A DNA stretch of 64,000 bases from Sphingobacteriaceae bacterium UBA6709 (lineage in GTDB: Bacteria > Bacteroidota > Bacteroidia > Sphingobacteriales > Sphingobacteriaceae). The position numbers and the translations under genes are program-made. A model generated the notes under the pieces. The model ran no database searches, was not told the DNA's origin, and saw nothing but the letters and a program-made list of their open reading frames with translations. This document shows, piece by piece, positions 9,701 to 17,379 of this stretch (its first letter is position 1; each line of letters starts with the position of its first letter). The stretch covers positions 128,836-192,835 of the forward strand of contig DKIV01000015.1 in assembly GCA_002454425.1 (NCBI GenBank), read 5' to 3'.

Positions 9701-9902
9701 AATCAAGTCTCACTGCTGGAATAAGTTTCATCTGCCGCTCCTTTGCGGTAGCGAACGCGCGCACCAATCCAGCCATGGTATTATGATCGCATATGGCAAT
9801 AGCCCTGTATCCTAAATCAGCAGCGCGATTTATCAACTCCTCCGGGTGACTTGCTCCACGACGAAAGCTAAAGTTGCTTGTTACCTGTAGTTCTGTATAC
9901 AT
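6711..9902 (-). CDS. dnaE2: Error-prone DNA polymerase DnaE2 (C-family, mutasome)
   Basis: This alpha-subunit-type polymerase has 1063 residues from the ATG at 9900-9902. An N-terminal PHP domain starts with MYTELQVTSNFSFRRGAS. The palm carries PPDIDVDFEHERREEV with the paired metal-binding aspartates and VDVLGLGML with the third. FGSYGFPESHA is typical of the DnaE2 branch. A C-terminal OB fold (GDLIRIAGLVLVRQRPGT) follows. The length fits DnaE2, shorter than replicative DnaE. It acts with ImuA and ImuB in damage-induced translesion synthesis. Its ATG shares one base with the imuB stop (TAATG), indicating translational coupling. Confidence 0.93.
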   Translation of the reverse strand: MYTELQVTSNFSFRRGASHPEELINRAADLGYRAIAICDHNTMAGLVRAFATAKERQMKLIPAVRLDLLDGAPLLAYPSDKHAYARLSALLTKGNMRAEKEKCYLYKADVYEHAEGSFFAVIPPIALTEEFEFPDGFMRDIEEYKRQLGNHLFIAATRYYTGNDIKRMFLIAETGIPMLATNDVHYHDVQRRELQDVLTCVREKCNIFNIGYKLHLNAERYLKSVSEMQRLFLQYPEALSNTEKLATACNFDLSSLTYVYPKEISPAGKSPEEELRRLTWEGAHGHYGTEIPEDIRQKLNFELDFICRTDNASYFLTVEDYVRWAREQGILCQGRGSAANSVVCFCLGITSVNPDKFNLLFARFMSDERNEPPDIDVDFEHERREEVIQYIFNKYGHDRAAILPTVTVLHRKGAIRDVGRAMGLSVDTINKISSTITDLAGDILDDKQLSEAGLNPGDPHLRKVLHLTSQLVGFPRQLGQHTGGFIITDGKLSDLCPVFHARMENRRNIEWNKDDIDTLGFLKVDVLGLGMLTCIRKAFDMLKKYYQRDMTLASVPQDDPKVYEMVSAADTLGVFQIESRAQMSMLPRMKPEKFYDLVIEVAIVRPGPIQGDMVHPYLRRRNKEEDVSYPSEEIKAILKRTLGIPLFQEQAMEIAIVAGGFSPSEADQLRRSMATFKFNGKMERFQEKLVNGMIARGYTPEFAHRIFRQLEGFGSYGFPESHAVSFALLVYVSCWLKCYYPDVFAAALLNSQPMGFYQPAQIIRNAREHGVVVLPVDVNYSDWDNKLTFSSGKYALQLGFRQVKGLGKDDAELLLKGRKKAYESVVALSNVGISISGLETLAGADACRSLGLDRRRALWEIAALSEKPVGIFSGQAIENSAERQITLPFMDLKEHVVRDYSATGLSLKEHPVSFVRQQLMLFNVISCKDLEDKKDGDLIRIAGLVLVRQRPGTASGVCFITLEDEVGICNLVVFPKIFDKYRKEIQQSRLLMVEGKIQKNEVIHVVVQRCFNYTSLLASLMPATTSQDSPLNISENNIASANQPKGLKKELDVSYLNRGRNFK

Positions 9903-11404
9903 TACGCAAAAAAGCCATGTAAATACCAATGCTGTGCCTTGCCGGCTTCATAGTGCCCCGAACGAAAGATCCAGTATCGCTTTCCTTCTTTATCTTCAAC
10001 GATATAATAATCACGATGTTCACCTTGATCCTGCCACCACTCCCGCTCAATGCGCTCCGGCCCGTCAGCCTTGGCTATCTCATGCTTTTTTCCTTTATAA
10101 ATGAATAGAAAAGGAGGGTAGTCTGGAGTAATTGCACTTGCCTGTATTGGTTCAGGCAGCGATAAAAGTTGCATAGGTCGCGGACCGAGAAGATGCCAGC
10201 GATCGTCAGATTTAATATTCAGATCCTTCACTGCCTCAAGATTACGTTCTGGCCAATGATGGGCTGAAGGGATATAAAGATTAATATTACCCGCTCCTAT
10301 TTTACCTTCTATGCGGTCTAATAATTCCAGGATCTGGCGTTTGTTTTCCTGCACTTCAGCACCCCACAGACGATGCTGCTCTTGCGTAAGAATCTCTACT
10401 ACAGGAGCCTCCAGCACAAAAAGTTCAATTCCAGAGCCAGGCTTTACCATATCGATCAGGGGAATAAACAAGCTAAAAATATGTTTTGCTTTACAGCTGA
10501 CAGCAGAAGTGCCTATAGTAATATTTTCGTTGGTACCATCAGTAAGGAAATACGAGAAGATTGCCTTCCGAAGTCCCATCCCATCATGATACAGAGAGGA
10601 GCACAACTTGTCCAACATAAGATGTAAAGCATACTCTATTGACTCACGGGTGCGTACAGGATCAGCGCATTCAAGACGCTCCTGATATTGAAATGGCTCA
10701 CTCAGAGGTTTCAGAAACTCGTGCTCCTCTCCTGTAGCCTGCAATATCCTTAACACCATATCCTTCCCAAAACGCCTTCGTAACATAGCCTTAGGCATAT
10801 CAATAAAAGCCGATATCTGATGTAAGCCCAAAGCTTTCAATTTGTCAACTTGCATAGCCGATAATCTTAATGCAGTAGCAGGCAAGGGCAACAACGCATC
10901 ATACTGGCCACCACTTTTAACAATAAGATCAGCGGTTCCATAACGTGCTATCGCCCAGGCACAACCTATCGTATCTGCCATAGCTCCCTGTACATCATAC
11001 CCAATAGTTCTTAATCGCGAGGTAAGATCATGAAGATAATTCTGTTCACCTCCACGCAGATGAGTGCAGCCACTAACATCCAATATCAATCCATCAGGGT
11101 AATCAATGCTTACTGCCGGAGAGTACCGGATACACCACTCCCCGATTGAATTAAGTAACTGCCCTATTACAGCTTCTTCATAATCGAATACGCGGAGCTC
11201 CGCAATAAAAATCAAAGCATCGGCAAGCGTCATGCCCTCCCTTATTCCTATCGCTATGGCTTTCGCGGAACATGCCCTAATAAGCTTCTTCCCCCGTTCT
11301 GTTTCTACAAATACGTAAGCCAGCCCTTTCAGGAGAGGTTCCTTACGGGCAAACCTGTCGGCTAATAGCGTTCTAAACCACAATGAAACATACCGTTTAT
11401 GCAT
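9902..11404 (-). CDS. imuB: ImuB-type Y-family polymerase homologue, probably catalytically inactive
   Basis: The 500-residue protein begins MHKRYVSLWFR at 11402-11404, an ATG that overlaps the end of imuA by 8 bases (ATGCATAA). It has the Y-family fold, but the first metal-binding aspartate of active enzymes is replaced in VSLWFR, and the SIDE motif is altered to SIDYPDGLILDVSG. This is the pattern of ImuB, which bridges ImuA and the beta clamp to DnaE2 rather than synthesising DNA itself. A helix-hairpin-helix region (about residues 190-215, KLKALGLHQISAFIDMPK) and a little-finger-like C-terminal half follow. It lies between imuA and dnaE2. Confidence 0.9.
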   Translation of the reverse strand: MHKRYVSLWFRTLLADRFARKEPLLKGLAYVFVETERGKKLIRACSAKAIAIGIREGMTLADALIFIAELRVFDYEEAVIGQLLNSIGEWCIRYSPAVSIDYPDGLILDVSGCTHLRGGEQNYLHDLTSRLRTIGYDVQGAMADTIGCAWAIARYGTADLIVKSGGQYDALLPLPATALRLSAMQVDKLKALGLHQISAFIDMPKAMLRRRFGKDMVLRILQATGEEHEFLKPLSEPFQYQERLECADPVRTRESIEYALHLMLDKLCSSLYHDGMGLRKAIFSYFLTDGTNENITIGTSAVSCKAKHIFSLFIPLIDMVKPGSGIELFVLEAPVVEILTQEQHRLWGAEVQENKRQILELLDRIEGKIGAGNINLYIPSAHHWPERNLEAVKDLNIKSDDRWHLLGPRPMQLLSLPEPIQASAITPDYPPFLFIYKGKKHEIAKADGPERIEREWWQDQGEHRDYYIVEDKEGKRYWIFRSGHYEAGKAQHWYLHGFFA

Positions 11405-12122
11405 ATTTTCTCCCTGCCAACGTTCCCTTATTACTACCAACATCAATAAAGCCCCCCTGCCATTCTATTATCCATTTGCCGGGCTTTCCACTACGTACCT
11501 TCTGCAACTCTACTTCCCAGCGCGGAGCCCCCACCCCAGGCATACCACCTCTCAACTTACTGGGCGCAGGCTTGATATGCCAGCGAGCGACACTGGCACT
11601 GGTGGTCAACTGCCTGACATCTTTACGTAAAATAAGACCGGTAACATGGCTCTTCTTTACGGCTAACTGTAAACGGCGAGAGTCCCGGAAACTTAAAGCA
11701 GAGAGTTCACAAACCACCACCTTCAATCCCTGACACTTCAATACTTCCTCGGTTACCCAAAGTAAATCGCGCATCAGAGGAACGTCAATAAATATAACTT
11801 TTGAAGGATCCAGACCATAGACTTGTAATGATGGGGGATATATTCTGCGGGTGCAGCTAATCCAAACGCAATAGTCACTGCCGGAAGCAAGCATCCTGAG
11901 CAGACCGGCAATGAAGCCCGCTGCTGCGGCTGTGTGTTCAGGTTGCTGGCTGATAAACTCATGAATGCAACCGGTAGGAAAAGTATTATTTGGAAAAGCG
12001 CTCTGTACTGAACTCAAATTTATACCCGACGGAGTTTCCTCCGGTGATGAAGTATTAAAACCTTCCATATTAAGGATCTCTTGCCGGAGCCTGGAAATAA
12101 TACTCTTTTTATTCACTTGCAT
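11397..12122 (-). CDS. imuA: ImuA-like RecA-fold protein of the mutasome
   Basis: The 241-residue protein has a RecA-like core. FPTGCIHEFISQQPEHTAAA occupies the Walker A position, but the GxxxxGKT signature is lost, so nucleotide binding is probably defective, as in other ImuA proteins. VVVCELSALSFRDSRRLQLA corresponds to the later RecA strand and L2 region. The C-terminal tail (APRWEVELQKVRSGKPGKW) is typical of ImuA beside ImuB. In other bacteria ImuA binds ImuB and supports DnaE2-dependent mutagenesis. It is the first gene of the cassette, preceded by a candidate promoter and a perfect 8-bp inverted repeat that could be a repressor site. Confidence 0.85.
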   Translation of the reverse strand: MQVNKKSIISRLRQEILNMEGFNTSSPEETPSGINLSSVQSAFPNNTFPTGCIHEFISQQPEHTAAAAGFIAGLLRMLASGSDYCVWISCTRRIYPPSLQVYGLDPSKVIFIDVPLMRDLLWVTEEVLKCQGLKVVVCELSALSFRDSRRLQLAVKKSHVTGLILRKDVRQLTTSASVARWHIKPAPSKLRGGMPGVGAPRWEVELQKVRSGKPGKWIIEWQGGFIDVGSNKGTLAGRKYA

Positions 12123-12142
12123 ATCCCGAATATTTCAGTGTA

Positions 12143-12170
12143 CAAAAATATACTAATATTTTTAGCCAAA
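12143..12170 (-). promoter_or_regulatory. Candidate promoter of imuA-imuB-dnaE2
   Basis: On the minus strand TATTTTTG (12143-12150) matches the Bacteroidota -7 consensus TAnnTTTG. TTTG (12167-12170) stands 16 bases upstream as a possible -33 element; the spacing is a little short. The expected transcript start is roughly 12-15 bases before the imuA ATG. Confidence 0.4.
12144..12163. promoter_or_regulatory. Candidate operator of the mutasome operon (8-bp inverted repeat)
   Basis: AAAAATAT (12144-12151) and ATATTTTT (12156-12163) form a perfect inverted repeat with a 4-base spacer, overlapping the predicted imuA -7 element. A dimeric repressor bound here would block transcription. Which protein binds is unknown, and no lexA-like gene is in the window. 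The region is AT-rich, so chance is possible. Confidence 0.4.
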
Positions 12171-12288
12171 ATAATATTTTAGCTATTTTTTTTAACACCA
12201 AAAACTTCTACAAATCGTCCTTTTCTAAGGATTAAATTATTTATATTTTATTAACAATTAGTTAATCAACGATTTGCACTCTGCCCTA

Positions 12289-12296
12289 TAAATTTG
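12289..12296 (+). promoter_or_regulatory. Candidate -7 element for the ECF sigma gene
   Basis: TAAATTTG fits TAnnTTTG and lies 23 bases before the ATG at 12319. The nearest TTTG upstream (12273-12276) is only 12 bases away, shorter than usual, so the -33 element is uncertain. Confidence 0.35.
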
Positions 12297-12318
12297 TGAT
12301 TTTTAAATCATTTCATTC

Positions 12319-12867
12319 ATGCATACGGATATTATAGATTTACTTCAATCGGGAGATCACAGTGCATTGAAGATCGTGTTTACTCGATGGCATAAAAAAG
12401 TATACGCTTATTTTTACAATAAAACCCGCAATGAGGAAGCTGCAAAGGACCTCACACAGGCAACTTTTCTTAAACTTTGGGAGGGTCGCGAAAAGCTCAG
12501 CAAAGAGTATAGCATAGAAGTTCAGCTATTTAATAAAGCGCGGTTCATATATATCGATTGGCTCCGTAAATCAGCTCATGAACGCCGTCTGTTCAACAAT
12601 GACGAACTCTCCTCAGAGATCCCTATGGACAATTCCGTATACATGAATTTCGATCTTAATCAGACCTTAAACACTGCGATAAACAGTCTTCCTGAAATGC
12701 GAAGGAAAGTTTTTAAGCTGAAGCACATTGAAGGATACTCTTATAGAGAAATCGCTGAAATGCTGGGAATTTCGACAAAAACAGTAGATAACCATCTATT
12801 ACAAGCCGGGCGACAGATGAAAAAACTAATAAGTTCGCTATTTCTCATTATCCTCCTTCTAGTCTGA
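12319..12867 (+). CDS. ECF RNA polymerase sigma factor (FecI-like)
   Basis: The 182-residue protein carries sigma region 2 (about residues 20-85, including DLTQATFLKLWEGREKL) and region 4 (about 115-168, with helix-turn-helix YREIAEMLGISTKTVDNHL). It should direct RNA polymerase to the downstream Sus genes once released by the FecR protein encoded next (gap 126 bases). The C-terminus ends in a strongly hydrophobic tail (LISSLFLIILLLV), long enough to touch a membrane, beyond the normal end of region 4. It diverges from imuA. Confidence 0.9.
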   Translation: MHTDIIDLLQSGDHSALKIVFTRWHKKVYAYFYNKTRNEEAAKDLTQATFLKLWEGREKLSKEYSIEVQLFNKARFIYIDWLRKSAHERRLFNNDELSSEIPMDNSVYMNFDLNQTLNTAINSLPEMRRKVFKLKHIEGYSYREIAEMLGISTKTVDNHLLQAGRQMKKLISSLFLIILLLV

Positions 12868-12993
12868 TTGCCCCTGCTTTAAACCTTGTTAAGGCACGAA
12901 AACCATATCCCTGGCAACTATCTGAGCTAAAACAATTTTTTTTTATTCCTCCATAGGGAATTTATCTTCTTGAAACGATTTTATATACGTAAC

Positions 12994-14040
12994 ATGTCCA
13001 TAGAGATGAACAAATCAGAGCTTCTAAATAAGTTTTTTTCAAATGCCTGTTCTCCGGAAGAGGCAGAAGAAGCATTGAAACATCTTCATGAACATCCGGA
13101 GCTCATGGAACAATATCTTCCTGTACAGGAATGGAACAATAGTTCCGACGAGCATAATATACCTGTTCAACACAAATTTGAATTGGAAAAGCACATTTTA
13201 GAGAACACACGCCCGAAGAATACCGTCGTTAAATTGATACGCATCAGCGTGGCCGCTGCAGCACTCGCCGGACTCATATTCTCAGGTGTTCATCTTTATA
13301 ATAATGCAGCAATAATCAGCGCTCCTCAGCAAGTGGCCGCACAAAAGCAAAAGAGCGTATTCAAAAACGTCACCAACCATGATTACGCCTTCATGCTGAA
13401 AGATGGATCGATTGTTACATTAACGCCGGGCTCAGAGATAGAATATGAGCATGATTTCAACCAGCACAAAAGGGATATTATACTACGTGGCGATGGGCTC
13501 TTTGCCGTTAAAAAAGACAAATCGAAGCCATTTACGGTAATCGCCAACGGCATCAGTACAACTGCGCTAGGTACAAAGTTTTATATTAAAACCACAGAGC
13601 TCGGTCATGTCCGGGTGACTTTGAAAGAAGGAAAAGTGGTTGTACGCTCTAGAAATATTATGCCGGAGATGGAAGACATCTATTTGTTTCCCGGTCAGCA
13701 ATGTAAGGTATCGCTGCATGCTAAAACCGCTGTTGTGTTCGCAACAAAAAAAGGATACGGACGAGATACAAATAAGCATACAAACGCTGAAACCTTCAGC
13801 CTTACATTTGCCCAAACACCAATACAAGAGGTGCTTGAAAACATAAATAAGGCCTATCACAATGAAGTACATTTTAATCGTCAGGAATTAAAAGGACTGT
13901 ACTTCACGGGCCAGATTCTTAAAGACGATAGTCTGAGCCGTACCCTTGAAATTATCTGTGAAATGAATCAGCTCAAGCTGACAAAAAAAAATTCAAAAGG
14001 AGATCAAATGCATTATTCGATCGAAAAAAACAATAATTAG
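12994..14040 (+). CDS. FecR-family anti-sigma factor
   Basis: From the ATG at 12994 the protein has 348 residues; the frame also offers a TTG at 12970 and an ATG at 13006. A cytoplasmic N-terminal part (residues 1-78) should bind the sigma factor. One membrane segment follows at about 81-101 (LIRISVAAAALAGLIFSGVH). The periplasmic FecR domain (about 125-225) contains YAFMLKDGSIVTLTPGSEIEY and TTALGTKFYIK. The C-terminal DUF4974 domain (about 275-345, TPIQEVLENINKAYHNEVHF) has an STN-like fold. It transduces receptor state to the sigma factor encoded upstream. SusC follows 51 bases later. Confidence 0.9.
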   Translation: MSIEMNKSELLNKFFSNACSPEEAEEALKHLHEHPELMEQYLPVQEWNNSSDEHNIPVQHKFELEKHILENTRPKNTVVKLIRISVAAAALAGLIFSGVHLYNNAAIISAPQQVAAQKQKSVFKNVTNHDYAFMLKDGSIVTLTPGSEIEYEHDFNQHKRDIILRGDGLFAVKKDKSKPFTVIANGISTTALGTKFYIKTTELGHVRVTLKEGKVVVRSRNIMPEMEDIYLFPGQQCKVSLHAKTAVVFATKKGYGRDTNKHTNAETFSLTFAQTPIQEVLENINKAYHNEVHFNRQELKGLYFTGQILKDDSLSRTLEIICEMNQLKLTKKNSKGDQMHYSIEKNNN

Positions 14041-14091
14041 ATACCCGGTATGGATTAGGGTATTTCCATAGAAATCAATAAACATCATATA

Positions 14092-17000
14092 ATGAATCAG
14101 GTTTACAAATGGACTCTGTCCACTTGCGGGCTTCTTATGCTCTCAACTTTCCTCTTTGGACAGCAGAAAACCGCAATTACAGGAACAGTCACTGATGATA
14201 AATCAGCGCCTCTGATTGGAGTTACTGTAATTGCTAAAAACACGCGCGATACCACGCTAATTTATAAAGCAGTTTCAAATGAACGAGGTATCTTCAGGAT
14301 AAATGGAATTGAAGCCGACAGGCGTTATAACTTACTCATTTCATTTATCGGCTTTAGAAATGAGGAAGTTAATAATTTCCTTGCAAAACCCGGCGAGTCA
14401 AACTCATTACTCGTAAGGATGAAAGAAGTTACCGGATATGAGTTGAATGAAGTAATCGTAGTAGGATATGGAACTCAAAAACGAGCGAATTTAACGGGTG
14501 CGGTAGCGCAGATCAATGGCGAACAACTCCGCGATCGTCCCGTTACTACCATATCCAATGCACTGCAAGGTGCCATTCCGAACTTAAATATTACGATGGG
14601 AGGCGGCGCTCCCGGAACGATGGGCAGCCTGAATGTACGCGGAGTATCTTCAATAAATGGAAATAGCGCTGTGGCTTCCTCTCCCCTGGTGCTCATTGAT
14701 GGTATTCCTGGCACCCTCGACCGGTTAAGTCCGGAAGAAGTTCAATCCATTACGGTGCTTAAAGACGCTGGATCCGCCGCCATATATGGCGCCCGCGGTG
14801 CTTTTGGAGTCATCCTGATCACCACAAAAAACGGCGCCGATAAACCGACACTTCGCTACAACAATTCTTTTGGCTTTAATACGCCTACGGTAAGTACGGA
14901 TTTCATAACGACAGGCTATGACTGGATGCGATTGAATGACAGAGCGCTTGCACACGTGGGAGGATATTCCGGCTATACAGAACAAGACTACAAGGAGCTG
15001 GAAGCCCGGCGATTTGATAAGACTGAAAACCCGGAACGCCCCTGGGTCACCATACAAAACAGGAACGGAAGAGATCAATATGTTTACTATGGAAATTATG
15101 ATTGGTGGGATTATATGTTTACCCAATGGCAGCCTAACCAAAATCATAACTTAAACATTGCCGGATCTGGCGACAAGGTCAGCTACATGATCAATGGAAA
15201 CATGAAAACCATGGACGGCATCATGCGTGTTAACACCGATAAGTATACCTCCTATGGATTGAGAACCAAGGTAACTACAAAATTGAAGGACTGGTTGAAG
15301 GTTTCCGAAAACCTGAACTTTTATCACTCGAATTATAAATATTACGGAAGGGAAAATGGCGCCAACGCAAATTTCGTTCATATTAATGTGCATGCTTCTC
15401 CAGCATATGCACCAGTAAATCCAGATGGCAGTCCTTCGTATATCACAGGATTAAATCAATATGATATTGGTGACGGAATTTTCGCCATGCTCCAAAGCGG
15501 CATAACAAAAGGCACCAACAGAAAATATGAACTCACTAGCATTTCGGAGGCAGTGCTTACCCCGCTAAAAGGTCTTACTATTACCGGAAATTACAGCTAC
15601 AGTCTGTATACAGATCCGAGCTTTTACAGGCAAGCACCCGCAACATATTCATTGTATCCCGGGGAAATCGCTACTGTAACGAAGTACAGCACCAATCAGC
15701 TTACAGAATCGCAACAATTCAACCAGGTGCATGTTGTAAATCTCTTCGGTGAGTATGACAAACAATTCGGCCATCATAACTTTAAACTGACTGCTGGCTT
15801 TAATCAGGAATTGCGCCTGGCAAAGAAAATTACAGCGGCCCGTCAGAATATTACTTCGGATGAACTAAACGACCTTAATCTGGGCGTAGGAGATCCTACC
15901 GTTGGCGGTGGGTCTTCATCTTATGCGCTACGCGGGTACTTCTATCGCTTTAACTACAACTACAAGGACAAATATCTCCTCGAGTCTAACGGACGCTACG
16001 ACGGAACATCCCGTTTTCCACGAGGTCGTCGCTTTGGGTTCTTCCCTTCCGTTTCTGCAGGGTGGTTAATGAGTAAGGAGGAGTTCTTTTCTCCCTTGCA
16101 AAATGTTGTAAGTAATTTAAAGCTCCGCGTCTCAGTTGGATCTTTGGGAAACCAGTTGATCAGCAATGAAAACTTCGACGAGAACTACCCTTACGTTCTC
16201 GCGTTACTATCCGGCAATATGGACTATGAACTCGATGGAGTACGTGCAGGGTATTATCGCTCTCCGAATCCAATATCGGGAGATTTGACATGGGAGAAAA
16301 TCGTTTCATATAATGCGGGTTTAGATGCCGGCTTTTTCAATGACCGCTTAACATTCAGCTTCGACGCGTTTATACGCAACACTTCTGACATGCTCGATAA
16401 CTCCACTCCTCTTCCAAGCGTATTTGGAAGAGAAGAGCCTCTGGAAAATGTGGCCAGCTTACGCACAAAAGGCTTCGAGTTGTCCGTCAACTGGAATAAT
16501 ACGTTCACTCTTGCCGGCAAACCCTTCAGGTATAGCGTTGGTGCAAACCTCAGTGATAGTTACTCTTATATAACACAGGTGGAGCGCTCCAGTAATCTCA
16601 CCTCCGCTTTATATGTCGGCAAGCGCCTTGGCGAGATCTGGGGGTATGTCACGGACGGCTTCTTTAAAACTGACGCTGAAGCGAAAACCTATCCTGTAGA
16701 TCAAACATGGCTCAACAAAGTGAGAACAGACAACAATATTCCCATCAGAGCTGGTGACCTGCGCTGGGTAGATCTGGACGGCGACGGAAAGATTAGTGCG
16801 GGTACCAACACATTGGATAACCCCGGTGACCAAAAACGTATCGGAAATACTTCGCCTCGCTACGCGTTCGGATTTAATATGAGTGCAAACTGGAACAACT
16901 TCGACGTGTCAGCATTTTTTCAGGGCATTGGTAAACGTCAATGGTATCCGGGAAGTAATGCCGATCGCTTCTGGGGTCCCTACTCACGCCCTTATTTCTC

Positions 17001-17367
17001 TTTCCTTCCCAAGGATTTTGAATCAAAAATATGGACCCCGGAAAATCCCAATGCATATTTTCCAACGCTTATGGCATATGTGGCTCTTAATTCCAACAAC
17101 GAGCTGCGCGCTACAAACAACAGATATCTTCAGGATCTGGCATACATAAGATTAAAAAACCTGGTCATCGGATATACCCTACCACAGACATTTCTAAAGA
17201 AAATAAAAGTTAGCAGGTTCAGAGCCTTTGTTAGTGGTGAAAACTTGTTTACCCTAAGCAAACTGGATACAAAATATATTGACCCGGAACAAGCTATTGC
17301 CAATGCCGATGCCAGAGTATATCCATTCAGCAAAACCCTTTCTTTTGGTATTGATGTCTCTTTTTAA
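14092..17367 (+). CDS. SusC/RagA TonB-dependent outer-membrane transporter
   Basis: This is a 1091-residue beta-barrel transporter. A signal peptide ends near LFGQQ (about residue 25). A carboxypeptidase-regulatory-like domain follows at once (about 27-110, AITGTVTDDKSAPLIGVTV), then a TonB box and plug (about 120-235) with the SusC signature ELNEVIVVGYGTQKRANLTG and VLKDAGSAAIYGARGAFG. The barrel ends SKTLSFGIDVSF with a terminal phenylalanine. There is no N-terminal STN signalling domain, although a sigma/FecR pair sits directly upstream. It works with the SusD encoded 12 bases downstream. The substrate is not evident. Confidence 0.95.
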   Translation: MNQVYKWTLSTCGLLMLSTFLFGQQKTAITGTVTDDKSAPLIGVTVIAKNTRDTTLIYKAVSNERGIFRINGIEADRRYNLLISFIGFRNEEVNNFLAKPGESNSLLVRMKEVTGYELNEVIVVGYGTQKRANLTGAVAQINGEQLRDRPVTTISNALQGAIPNLNITMGGGAPGTMGSLNVRGVSSINGNSAVASSPLVLIDGIPGTLDRLSPEEVQSITVLKDAGSAAIYGARGAFGVILITTKNGADKPTLRYNNSFGFNTPTVSTDFITTGYDWMRLNDRALAHVGGYSGYTEQDYKELEARRFDKTENPERPWVTIQNRNGRDQYVYYGNYDWWDYMFTQWQPNQNHNLNIAGSGDKVSYMINGNMKTMDGIMRVNTDKYTSYGLRTKVTTKLKDWLKVSENLNFYHSNYKYYGRENGANANFVHINVHASPAYAPVNPDGSPSYITGLNQYDIGDGIFAMLQSGITKGTNRKYELTSISEAVLTPLKGLTITGNYSYSLYTDPSFYRQAPATYSLYPGEIATVTKYSTNQLTESQQFNQVHVVNLFGEYDKQFGHHNFKLTAGFNQELRLAKKITAARQNITSDELNDLNLGVGDPTVGGGSSSYALRGYFYRFNYNYKDKYLLESNGRYDGTSRFPRGRRFGFFPSVSAGWLMSKEEFFSPLQNVVSNLKLRVSVGSLGNQLISNENFDENYPYVLALLSGNMDYELDGVRAGYYRSPNPISGDLTWEKIVSYNAGLDAGFFNDRLTFSFDAFIRNTSDMLDNSTPLPSVFGREEPLENVASLRTKGFELSVNWNNTFTLAGKPFRYSVGANLSDSYSYITQVERSSNLTSALYVGKRLGEIWGYVTDGFFKTDAEAKTYPVDQTWLNKVRTDNNIPIRAGDLRWVDLDGDGKISAGTNTLDNPGDQKRIGNTSPRYAFGFNMSANWNNFDVSAFFQGIGKRQWYPGSNADRFWGPYSRPYFSFLPKDFESKIWTPENPNAYFPTLMAYVALNSNNELRATNNRYLQDLAYIRLKNLVIGYTLPQTFLKKIKVSRFRAFVSGENLFTLSKLDTKYIDPEQAIANADARVYPFSKTLSFGIDVSF

Positions 17368-17379
17368 ACCGAGAATACA

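Noticed and set aside
9902..11404. Active Y-family polymerase (DinB-like)
   Set aside because: The first catalytic aspartate and the SIDE-motif glutamate are missing, and the gene lies between imuA and dnaE2, so ImuB fits better.
14041..14063. Small hairpin ATACCC/GGGTAT between fecR and susC as a terminator
   Set aside because: The stem is only 6 bp with no T-run, and the genes are expected to be co-transcribed.
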